A DNA stretch of 64,000 nt from Lacinutrix sp. 5H-3-7-4. GTDB taxonomy: Bacteria > Bacteroidota > Bacteroidia > Flavobacteriales > Flavobacteriaceae. The stretch lies in the NCBI RefSeq assembly GCF_000211855.2, contig NC_015638.1:2329001-2393000 (forward strand), given 5' to 3'. A program made the translations under genes and the position numbers. Position 1 is the stretch's first letter, and each line of letters opens with the position of its first letter. Positions 45,773 to 53,602 of this stretch are shown here, piece by piece. The notes beneath the pieces are model-generated. The model had not been told where the DNA came from. It saw only the letters and a program-made list of their open reading frames with translations, and made no database searches.

Positions 45773-46399
45773 TTATTGTTGATTTAAAGGTACATGTCCT
45801 ACAATACTTCCGTTTTTTACAACAAATAAAATGTTGGCAATTGGTGCATTACCATAACTGTCGTCATTCCAAGTATGATTATGTAAAAAAATAAATTTAT
45901 TTAGTAAAGCTTTATCTGCATCATTAGCTATAACCATCATACATGAGCGTCTTGGTATTGAAACTAAAAGTGTTTCTGCATCAAGTAAACTATGCGCTTT
46001 TAACATGTGCGATTTACTCAAAATGCGTTCGCTTGAAAAACTTGGCCCACTAGAAGTTAGTACTTGATTTTGGAAGGCTTCAGAAATTTCAAACTCAGTA
46101 GTATAGTTTTCTAAGTTTTCAAAAGCTTCCTTTGTAATTTGCTTAGCATCCATGGTTTCTAAATGCTGCTTTGTTAAAAACACAAAGTTTTCTGGTGTAT
46201 CCATACCGTAACCAACAACAACGCCATGAGCTTCACCTTCGGCAGGAATTAATGTAGAGCTTAATGCTCCTGCTTTTAAACCAACCCAATTGCTAGGTTT
46301 TAAAATAGGATATATTTTTTGATCGCTATTTTTAGTTTGTTCTACTATTTGTTCTATTTCTTCTGGTGTTTTTTCTGGACCGTGAATGGTATTACTCAT
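45773..46399 (-). CDS. DUF1444-like protein, tentative
   Basis: A 208-residue cytoplasmic protein that faintly resembles the YtpQ/DUF1444 group (VGYGMDTPENFVFLTKQHLE, then SLLDAETLLVSIPRRSCMMVI and KALLNKFIFLHNHTWND). No catalytic motif seen. It is the first gene of a minus-strand unit whose ATG lies 26 bp after a -7 box preceded by a regulon dyad. The similarity is weak, so the name is only a pointer. Confidence 0.55.
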   Translation of the reverse strand: MSNTIHGPEKTPEEIEQIVEQTKNSDQKIYPILKPSNWVGLKAGALSSTLIPAEGEAHGVVVGYGMDTPENFVFLTKQHLETMDAKQITKEAFENLENYTTEFEISEAFQNQVLTSSGPSFSSERILSKSHMLKAHSLLDAETLLVSIPRRSCMMVIANDADKALLNKFIFLHNHTWNDDSYGNAPIANILFVVKNGSIVGHVPLNQQ

Positions 46400-46424
46400 A
46401 ATAATTATGTTTAATTGTTTTAAA

Positions 46425-46470
46425 CAAAATTATTGAAGAAATTAATTTTTTTTATCACGGTATTCAGCCA
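46425..46470 (-). promoter_or_regulatory. regulon dyad 6 plus -7 box, for the 46399 unit
   Basis: Read on the minus strand, TGGCTGAATACCGTGA (46470 to 46455) is followed after exactly 22 bp by TAATTTTG (46432 to 46425), a full match to TAnnTTTG. The left arm is the most diverged of the seven, while the right arm and box are intact. Confidence 0.55.
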
Positions 46471-46521
46471 TTTAATTATTTAAAAAACTAGTGTTTATAA
46501 TGGTCTTATTGTTTTAAAATT

Positions 46522-46935
46522 TTACCAATATGTGCCTACTAAAAATGTGAGTCTTATAAAGGCAATCACACTATTAGATGTTAAGTTTAAAGGCGTTGAT
46601 AAATCGGTTATTTCTTCATCATCCACAAAAACCACAAACAATCCATCTTTAAATGCTAACAATATATTGTTTATTGCATCTTGTTGGTTAGCTAGTGTTT
46701 TATTATAAATTTCTCCAAAATCTACTTTACCATTTTGTGCTTGTTCTTCTATTTGCGATGGACTTAAAAAACCCACTACGTTTACTTCTAACCGTTTGTT
46801 ATTAAATGCTTCTACTTGTTGTTTTACACAAGTAATTAATAAGTGCTCTAACGTTTTAGGTGTTTCGTCTAGCGTAAACTGTACTTGTTTTACTTTTTTC
46901 TTACCAAGTTTTTTTAATTGTAACTGGAGTTCCAT
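46522..46935 (-). CDS. small partner gene of the DUF4132 gene
   Basis: A 137-residue mixed alpha/beta protein. The ends are beta-rich (LQLKKLGKKKVKQVQFTL and VVFVDDEEITDLSTPL), while the middle is helical. The final strand SNSVIAFIRLTFLVGTYW is hydrophobic but short of a membrane segment. No family recognised. It is read from the same strand as the DUF4132 gene, 115 bp downstream of its stop, and the GC-rich repeat at 46951-47039 lies in that gap. It probably shares the DUF4132 promoter (dyad 7), and is a likely small partner (inference). Confidence 0.6.
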   Translation of the reverse strand: MELQLQLKKLGKKKVKQVQFTLDETPKTLEHLLITCVKQQVEAFNNKRLEVNVVGFLSPSQIEEQAQNGKVDFGEIYNKTLANQQDAINNILLAFKDGLFVVFVDDEEITDLSTPLNLTSNSVIAFIRLTFLVGTYW

Positions 46936-46950
46936 GGTTTGCTGTGTTTT

Positions 46951-47039
46951 GCGTTAGCGATTGTCGTGGAAAGCCCACAGTGCGATAGCGCGAGGACTTG
47001 TAACAGAAAGCGCGACCTTGCCTAAGCAAGGTAACGCCC
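46951..47039. repeat. GC-rich dispersed intergenic repeat
   Basis: An 89-bp element, far more GC-rich than its surroundings, between two minus-strand genes. It starts GCGTTAGCG and ends GGTAACGCCC, so the ends are short inverted repeats (GCGTTA/TAACGC). It has an internal hairpin, CCTTGCCTAAGCAAGG (47016-47031). I recall similar elements beginning GGGCGTTACC and ending CTAACGC in intergenic DNA of many flavobacteria, so a non-autonomous dispersed repeat is likely. Only one copy is in this window. Confidence 0.6.
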
Positions 47040-47050
47040 TAATGTTATTA

Positions 47051-50000
47051 TTAACTATTAATTTGAGCCAAAATGGTTGGATCTTGGATTTTATTGTCTT
47101 CTGAAAGTAGTTTCATTTTAGAAATAATTTCGGCAGATTTTGGATCTTCATCAACAAAAGGTAAAAATAGTCGTCCACGATGTTGACTGTGTACCGGAAT
47201 TATAGATAAAGCCAATCCGTTTTTGCTTACTTGACCACTACCTAAATGAATACTATAATCGCCAAGAGTTCCTTTTATAAAAATATGTCGCTCTTTTACA
47301 GTACTATTTTTAAGCTTAAATAATTGCGCTGATGCTTGAGCTAATGCACCACGCATTTGCATGGTACTGTGGCTGGCTTCTGGATCTACACCACCAACAT
47401 GAGCAACACTAACAACAAGGTCGATGTCTCGCATGATTTCGCTAAAAATTACTGATGGAATCTCTGTTAACGGAATTGTTTTATAAGTATCTATAGAGTG
47501 AAAACGAATGTCTTCTAGTGTTGGAGCTTCACTGTCTGATGGTGAAAACCAATCTGCCATAGCATACATTGTGGCTATAAAACCGTGTTTATGATATACT
47601 TTTTGCAAACCATCTTCCATGCTAACTGTCCAACCACGACCACGTAATAATGCTACCGTTTTTTTAGGTTGAATTTGGTGTCCTTGGTAACGCTCTGAAT
47701 GATTATTAAGTTCACGCTCATTATCTGTAATTAAATATAATTCTCTAAACACTTGCTTAAACGGTTGTGTTATACGCTCTGCAAACAAATACTTTTGATA
47801 TAAATCCCATGTAACGTCTTGATATAAATGTGAAGCATGTGCGATAAGTAAAATATCATCTTGTTCTAATTGGTAAGAGGCTCCAGTGGCATTGGTTAAA
47901 AAGCCGTTATTATAAAAACCTGAAACTTCCTTTTCTGGAATACATAATATTAGATTTTGCAACATGGCTTTAACAATAGGATGTTGCATTAAATTATGAA
48001 TTTCGGGAGCTGTAAATTCATCTTCATTTACCATCGCATTTTCAAGCGATAAGCGTGTGCGACTGTATTGTTTAGACAAGTAGTTTTTGTTTTCTTTTAA
48101 GGTAATAACCTGCTTGTCTTTACGCAATTTAGCAGGAATATTTTTTAAAGTTTTACCAGCTTTAGTCACTATAATATTTGCTTTTCCAAGTGCTGTAATT
48201 GTGAGTTTTAAAGTGGTATTATCTATAGCAACTGTAGCATTCTCCATGATGGCTTGCGTGGCTTTGGCTTCCATTGCCCAGCTAAAACGTACGCGATCTT
48301 TATAACCTGCATTTCGTGACAAATTATCTAAAGCGATATCTACTGCTATAGCTTCACTTTCTTGTCGTTGTGCACCAAACTGTTTGCTTTCTTTTAAAAA
48401 GGTTTGTAATAGGTTGTAACGTTTTAATAAATCTTTTTGTGGTACAGTTTTACTTAATGGTATTAGTCCTAAAGCACGCACGTAATCTTTATCGCGTTTG
48501 TCTTTAATTTTTTTTAAGGTTTCTGTTATTTTAACTTCACCTAGCATTACACTAGAATACAGTTTTACTTGCCTGTGGCCATTACCATCTGTTATATATT
48601 TGGCAGCATCATGAAGTAGTTTCCAGTTCGCTTTTCCTAAGTTTTTATAAACTTTATTAAACCAGTCTATATCTATTGCTCCCAATGCAAAATCACTTTT
48701 TGGTATATTAGAATAGCGAGAAATAATGGTTTCTTTTTCGCTATTCATATAATCTGATGCATGTGCCTGGAACCACCATACAGCATTTTCTAAGTTATCT
48801 ATTTTTAAATAATCTCCAACAACACCAGCCCATTGTGTGGCATAACAAGCGAGCTCGATAAGACGTTTTTTACTAACTTTTGAAGTGTTTGCAAGTGTAG
48901 CAAAATCTATATAAGACTCTGTGTCTTTAAAGGTTGTTTTTTTTAGTAGAGCACTAAATTTAGATTTTTTACTATCACCATAATAACTATAACCGCGTTC
49001 GAAATTGTCTTTACCTAAGCGTTCTAAAATTCTAAATACATAACTAACACCTTCTACTTTATGTATACTATTTACATAATTTGAAGCAGGCGTTGCAAGA
49101 TCTCCACGTTCTAATTCGGTTTCTAACAAATTGGTTTTTAAAGGAAGAAATACCTGATTAGAAATCATGTTACGTTCTATGCCTTTTTTGTAATTCATTC
49201 TATAATTAAAGCCACCATCAATAATGGTCATTAATTCTGCTGAATGTAATGCTTGAAACAATAAGTCATCATCATTTATTAAACCTTGTTGGTAGAGTTT
49301 GATAGTAATTTCAATTTCAGGAAAATTAATTTTATCTCTAGAATCGCTATTGCTAATTAAGGCTGTTTTATCTGTTACATCATTAGGATGCGCAATATTA
49401 TTAGCCGCCAAATACATACGTATACACCAATATTTATACATTTGTTTAGTAGTTAATCGCTCTAAAAAATCTAAACTAAAATGTGGTGTAGATTGTAATA
49501 CAATTGTGGTCCAATTATATGTAACAGTATTAAAGTATCTGCTATTATCTTGAAATTGTGTTAGTTTAAACTTTTTAGGAAAATTAGCAATCATATCTTC
49601 AAATAAATTGAATTTAAAATCGCTTATTGTTTTTGTATCTGCAAAAGCATTAAACAAACGTTTTAAAATTTTGCTATAGATTTTAGATTTTGAGTAGTAA
49701 TTTTTTTCAGTATCTAAATGCAATCCAGACAAATCAGGATAATATTGTTTTAAATAAGGTTCAAGAGCTGTGTAAGCTCCAAAAGGTGCATGACGATTGT
49801 TGATGTAACGTATTGCAGTATACATTTCAAAATCATTAAGCTTGCTGCTTTCATACCATTCAATCCAAAGTGAAGCTAGTGGTAAGCTATTTAAATAATC
49901 TAAAGCAGTTGCGGTATCTCCTAATTTTTTAGTATCGTGTATCCCTTTTTCAAGGTAAGTGGTTTGTGTAGCACCAGTATAATGTGCTGCTTGGTATTCA

Positions 50001-52054
50001 TGATTGTGGTTTTTAGTTACTAATGCAATTAATTGGTTTACCTGAGTTACAATTTTATTAGCGTCTATAAAATCACTAAACTTAAAACCAGTCGATGCAG
50101 AACTTAATATACCTAATTTATCTAAAAAGCTTGTGTTGCTTTTAAAATGAGATTGCGGTGTATAAAGCGGTGATAAATTATTATAATTAACAACACCAAA
50201 ACCATTACTAAAATTATACTCTTGAGCTTTGTTAAAGTATTTATCTAAATAAACTTGCTCGTTTTTAGTAATATTAGCACGTTTAGAGTAGTTTTTAAAG
50301 TGTTTTTCTACAAAATCTGTTTGTCTGTTTTTTTCGTGTAACAATAATAATATTTCTAGGCCTGCAATACGTTGGCTAATAATTTTTGAGCTTACTAAAT
50401 TGGTAGTGCTGGATTGTAAACGATCTTGAGGAAATGAGATTATTAACTTGATTAAATTAGTACGTAAACCTTTATTTTTTCGTCTTAATAAATCTTCAGC
50501 AATAGCTATGTCTGTATCAAAAAGTGGCATACAATTAAATAGTTTAAGAGCAGTTGCCATAACTAGTTCGTTTCTATTATAAATAGCACGTCTCACTAAA
50601 GCTCTTTTCCAAGAATTTTCGTCAAAGTTTACAGGATCTTTTTTATGAGTTTCTTTATTATTATAATACAGAGAATAACTGTAATGTTTTGGGAATACTT
50701 TTCTAATATATTCTTCTCTGTACTCTGTTGGGAAATCTTCAAAATCATTAGCCATTAATTCTAGCTGCTCGGTTGTTGCGCTATAAATTAAAAACCTAAA
50801 AAAATGTGTTGGGCCAGGCGTAAAATGCCACCATGAAAAAATATTGCTTTGGTAGGTTTTTCCTTTTTTGGTTACATTTTTTGCAACATCAAGTAACTTT
50901 AAAAATGTGTCGTTATCTAAAGTGGTTTCAGGTAAATTTATAGATATCCAGTGGTCAAGTGCATAATCTTTTCCTAAATGCTCAATAAAATAAGGCACTA
51001 AAGCATCGTTTGTTCTATCGGTTTGATAAATAAAATATAATGCTAGAATTTTTTTATTCCTGTCTTCGTTTTCAAAAACAATATCAAGTGCTTTTCTATT
51101 TGCTGTATCAACATCTAAAATACCAATTGCCCATAAGCCTACTAATACCTCAATATTGTCTTTGCTTTTAAGATAGGTGTCAACCTGTTTTAAATTTAAA
51201 ATTAAAGACTGCGCCAGTGTCAATATTCTGTTTATAACTGCTTTTTTAGGGTTTTCCCATCGTAAACCAAACCAAGTACAAACAGCTCTATTTATACTTG
51301 TAAATCGAGCTAAGTCATTATCTATTACAATTTTTATGATATGCTTTAACGCACCAAGACTTGCAAAATCTAATGCTTCTAAAATAGTTTGCCTCAAACC
51401 TTCTTGACGTTGTGCTGCAAGTAATAGTTTGGCAACCATATCCCAATGTTTTTCATCCTCAGAAAGTAATAATGCTTGAATAAAAGCAGCACTTATGCCT
51501 CCAATTTCATCTTCTCCTTGAATGATATCGTCTAATAAAGTATCAAACATACCATCTGCATTATGTAATACTGTGGCTAAAAAATAGCTGTTTGCATGAG
51601 GGTAATATACGCTGTATTGAAAATGCTCTTGTAGGCTTAACCCATTAAAACCTTTGCGACTATAGGTTAAAAACTGAGTGAATATTTTCAACTTATTTTT
51701 TAAAATATCTTTGTTTGGTTTTGCTCTAAACGCTTGCTTACTATAGCCAGTTTGGTAAGGTATAGTGTTTAAAAAATCCCACATAGCTGTAAGATATGGC
51801 GCTTGAACAATACCATATAATTGTACGGCAAGGCGCATGCCTTCTGGATTAGACCACGGATTAATTGTAATTGGATTATTAAAGGCTTCTATAAAATCGC
51901 TTGTGTTATAATAAACACGTTCCTCTTTTTCTATACCTCCTAGTATTTTGGCTAACACTCTGTAAGGAGTAGAAAAATGAGAAAAGTCAAACCTATCTAT
52001 TTCTGGTTTTTGATGTTTTTTTATATGTTTATGTGCGACTTCTACCGGAATCAT
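47051..52054 (-). CDS. DUF4132 domain protein (MolR-like), 1667 residues
   Basis: A giant cytoplasmic protein. The N-terminal 1100 residues are a helical solenoid with HEAT-like regularity. Residues about 1150-1350 include RALGLIPLSK and a helical part, followed by a beta segment (NTTLKLTITALGKANI). Residues about 1400-1580 are the DUF4132 domain: the typical ITQPFKQVFRELYLITDNER and LLRGRGWTVS, then YHKHGFIATMYAMADWF. The end, with MRDIDLVVSVAHVGGVDPEAS and SIHLGSGQVSKNG, matches the domain usual after DUF4132. It lacks the WGR domain of the E. coli relative (yehI/molR region). DUF4132 function is not established. It is driven by dyad 7 and followed by the small partner gene at 46522. Confidence 0.82.
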   Translation of the reverse strand: MIPVEVAHKHIKKHQKPEIDRFDFSHFSTPYRVLAKILGGIEKEERVYYNTSDFIEAFNNPITINPWSNPEGMRLAVQLYGIVQAPYLTAMWDFLNTIPYQTGYSKQAFRAKPNKDILKNKLKIFTQFLTYSRKGFNGLSLQEHFQYSVYYPHANSYFLATVLHNADGMFDTLLDDIIQGEDEIGGISAAFIQALLLSEDEKHWDMVAKLLLAAQRQEGLRQTILEALDFASLGALKHIIKIVIDNDLARFTSINRAVCTWFGLRWENPKKAVINRILTLAQSLILNLKQVDTYLKSKDNIEVLVGLWAIGILDVDTANRKALDIVFENEDRNKKILALYFIYQTDRTNDALVPYFIEHLGKDYALDHWISINLPETTLDNDTFLKLLDVAKNVTKKGKTYQSNIFSWWHFTPGPTHFFRFLIYSATTEQLELMANDFEDFPTEYREEYIRKVFPKHYSYSLYYNNKETHKKDPVNFDENSWKRALVRRAIYNRNELVMATALKLFNCMPLFDTDIAIAEDLLRRKNKGLRTNLIKLIISFPQDRLQSSTTNLVSSKIISQRIAGLEILLLLHEKNRQTDFVEKHFKNYSKRANITKNEQVYLDKYFNKAQEYNFSNGFGVVNYNNLSPLYTPQSHFKSNTSFLDKLGILSSASTGFKFSDFIDANKIVTQVNQLIALVTKNHNHEYQAAHYTGATQTTYLEKGIHDTKKLGDTATALDYLNSLPLASLWIEWYESSKLNDFEMYTAIRYINNRHAPFGAYTALEPYLKQYYPDLSGLHLDTEKNYYSKSKIYSKILKRLFNAFADTKTISDFKFNLFEDMIANFPKKFKLTQFQDNSRYFNTVTYNWTTIVLQSTPHFSLDFLERLTTKQMYKYWCIRMYLAANNIAHPNDVTDKTALISNSDSRDKINFPEIEITIKLYQQGLINDDDLLFQALHSAELMTIIDGGFNYRMNYKKGIERNMISNQVFLPLKTNLLETELERGDLATPASNYVNSIHKVEGVSYVFRILERLGKDNFERGYSYYGDSKKSKFSALLKKTTFKDTESYIDFATLANTSKVSKKRLIELACYATQWAGVVGDYLKIDNLENAVWWFQAHASDYMNSEKETIISRYSNIPKSDFALGAIDIDWFNKVYKNLGKANWKLLHDAAKYITDGNGHRQVKLYSSVMLGEVKITETLKKIKDKRDKDYVRALGLIPLSKTVPQKDLLKRYNLLQTFLKESKQFGAQRQESEAIAVDIALDNLSRNAGYKDRVRFSWAMEAKATQAIMENATVAIDNTTLKLTITALGKANIIVTKAGKTLKNIPAKLRKDKQVITLKENKNYLSKQYSRTRLSLENAMVNEDEFTAPEIHNLMQHPIVKAMLQNLILCIPEKEVSGFYNNGFLTNATGASYQLEQDDILLIAHASHLYQDVTWDLYQKYLFAERITQPFKQVFRELYLITDNERELNNHSERYQGHQIQPKKTVALLRGRGWTVSMEDGLQKVYHKHGFIATMYAMADWFSPSDSEAPTLEDIRFHSIDTYKTIPLTEIPSVIFSEIMRDIDLVVSVAHVGGVDPEASHSTMQMRGALAQASAQLFKLKNSTVKERHIFIKGTLGDYSIHLGSGQVSKNGLALSIIPVHSQHRGRLFLPFVDEDPKSAEIISKMKLLSEDNKIQDPTILAQINS

Positions 52055-52120
52055 ATTACAATGTTTTTATAAAATTAGAGCTTTTATTTAACCGTTTTAA
52101 TAAGCATTAAATAATAGAAA

Positions 52121-52166
52121 GCAAGATACTAGTAATAATGATTTTTGTTCTCACTGTTTATAGTGA
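52121..52166 (-). promoter_or_regulatory. regulon dyad 7 plus -7 box, for the DUF4132 gene
   Basis: Read on the minus strand, TCACTATAAACAGTGA (52166 to 52151) is followed after exactly 22 bp by TATCTTGC (52128 to 52121), a weaker match to TAnnTTTG. The ATG at 52054 is 67 bp further on. Confidence 0.5.
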
Positions 52167-52502
52167 TTTTTTTAAGTTTATATATTTTTTAAGAAAGTTC
52201 AAAATACTTATTAAATAAAACTTGTATTGGAGGAAGATGCATAAGAAACTATTGAGAAATGGATTATTGTTTTAGTAAATTTTGAGATAGAGTAGGAGTG
52301 TGTAGTTTGGAGAATATTTTAATTTTATTTCAGAAAAAAAAATATTTAGTTTAAAGTAAATAAATATTAAAACGAGACTTCTTCCTATCAAAAAAAATAA
52401 TACTTATACTTTATAATTGATTAAATATTAAAACTTAGTATTAAACGGTATGCACTTAAATAACTTGATTTTCAATTAAAAAAAATATAAAACAACTATA
52501 AT
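52167..52502. other. non-coding AT-rich spacer
   Basis: No open frame with a credible start, no hairpin with a T-run and no repeat was found in this stretch of about 340 bp. It separates the DUF4132 promoter from the small minus-strand gene. Confidence 0.6.
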
Positions 52503-52652
52503 TTAGTTACCTGCTCCGCGCTTTTTCCTATCATCACCTTGTTTGCCATACTGGTTATAATGCTCTTTTTTTTGAGCTCCTTTTTCATCAGTAGCATTTT
52601 GATATAATGTCTTTTCGTGTTCAGTTTTAGGGTTTTCTCTATCTTTAGCCAT
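52503..52652 (-). CDS. 49-residue hydrophilic protein
   Basis: A short open frame on the minus strand: ATG at 52652 and TAA at 52503. The product is highly charged and Gly/Asn/Gln-rich (begins MAKDRENPKTEHEKTL, ends YGKQGDDRKKRGAGN). No hydrophobic stretch, so probably a small disordered, stress-type protein; I recall similar short Lys/Gly-rich proteins in flavobacteria but do not name a family. It is isolated in a 1.5-kb spacer, with AATTTAAAGATT before the start. No regulon dyad precedes it. Confidence 0.6.
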   Translation of the reverse strand: MAKDRENPKTEHEKTLYQNATDEKGAQKKEHYNQYGKQGDDRKKRGAGN

Positions 52653-53281
52653 AATCTTTAAATTATATTATTAATTCTATTTATATCAACTAATTAATCG
52701 TTTTAAATTTGTTATAGATTTATCATTATCATTTAAATGATTAACTAATTGCGATTAAACATGATATAACCTAAAATTAGATATTGTTTAGCAATAATTA
52801 TAATGCATTTAAAACATATTTTAACTCAATAAAAATAAATGATATTAAAATTTAAGCATAAAAAAGCAGTTTAATAAATCTAAACTATTTCTTAATTTTT
52901 TTTCTTTTAGTGAGGTTGCAATACGATTCTATAACCTCCAGGTTATAAATTAATTTAAGAAAAAAGAAATCGCCTTTTTTATAGGGGTTTCCAAGCTTTG
53001 TGTGTTCAAAACCGTATGCAAATCGTATGCAGTTTAACCTTTTGGTTAAAAAATATTATTATCTACAATTTAGAAAATAAAATCAAATTTTATGGTGTGT
53101 TTTAGTAGAATGTTTTAAGTGAAAATTATTGGATTATTTTAGTGAAATTCCAATTCTTAAAAGAGAAAATATAACAGGTTTTATTGGTTACTAATTTTTG
53201 ATAATAGGAATGAGGTAATTACGTTTTTCTTAAACTTTTGCGTCTTGTCAACAAAATAAAACAATTAGTTTTTCAATGGTC
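52653..53281. other. non-coding spacer with palindromes upstream of the restriction operon
   Basis: No gene seen. It contains the inverted repeat TATAACCT-CC-AGGTTATA (52930-52947), an A/T-stem hairpin AAAAAAG-AAATCGC-CTTTTTT (52960-52980), and two direct copies of CGTATGCA (53013-53020, 53024-53031). These could be remains of an insertion or attachment site at the edge of the defence island, but no integrase is nearby, so this stays a possibility only. Confidence 0.4.
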
Positions 53282-53326
53282 TTACGGGAAACCGTAGGAC
53301 TTTTTTGTTTTTAAAATTTATGTTTG
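53282..53326 (+). promoter_or_regulatory. third TTACGG-type dyad plus -7 box, upstream of hsdR
   Basis: TTACGGGAAACCGTAG (53282-53297) precedes by exactly 21 bp TATGTTTG (53319-53326), a full match to TAnnTTTG. The surrounding bases (GGAC then TTTTTTGTT) closely resemble the copy at 30952. The dyad with its GAAA loop and T-run can also form a terminator. Transcription from here would start near 53333, giving a leader of about 270 nt before hsdR. Confidence 0.55.
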
Positions 53327-53602
53327 AATTTTATCAAACAAAGTAATATTAAATTATATAACAAAGTTTTAAAATTTGCACTAGACTAAAAAATAACTTT
53401 AAAAAATACCATCGGTAAATTTTTTAAAATTTACGATTTTATACAAATCAATTCTTTAAAAAGGTTTTATATTTAAGGTCTGTATATTCAAAATCTAAAA
53501 TTAATTATTTCGAGAATAAACTAACCTGCAAAAAATAGTGTGAACGTATAATCGCTAAATAAAATACTTAAACACCTTTGCAATGCTATTAAATCGCTAT
53601 TA
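53327..53602 (+). other. leader of the restriction operon, no coding frame
   Basis: No ATG-initiated frame of useful length. It holds GTAAATTTT-TT-AAAATTTAC (53415-53434), a perfect AT-rich hairpin, and a second -7-like box CACCTTTG (about 53574-53581) just before hsdR. The hsdR gene could be driven by that proximal box, by the distal TTACGG promoter, or both. Confidence 0.45.

Noticed and set aside
53013-53031. Direct repeats CGTATGCA as an attachment site
   Set aside because: Only 8 bp, two copies, no integrase and no matching copy at the other end of the island within the window; mentioned only in the spacer entry.
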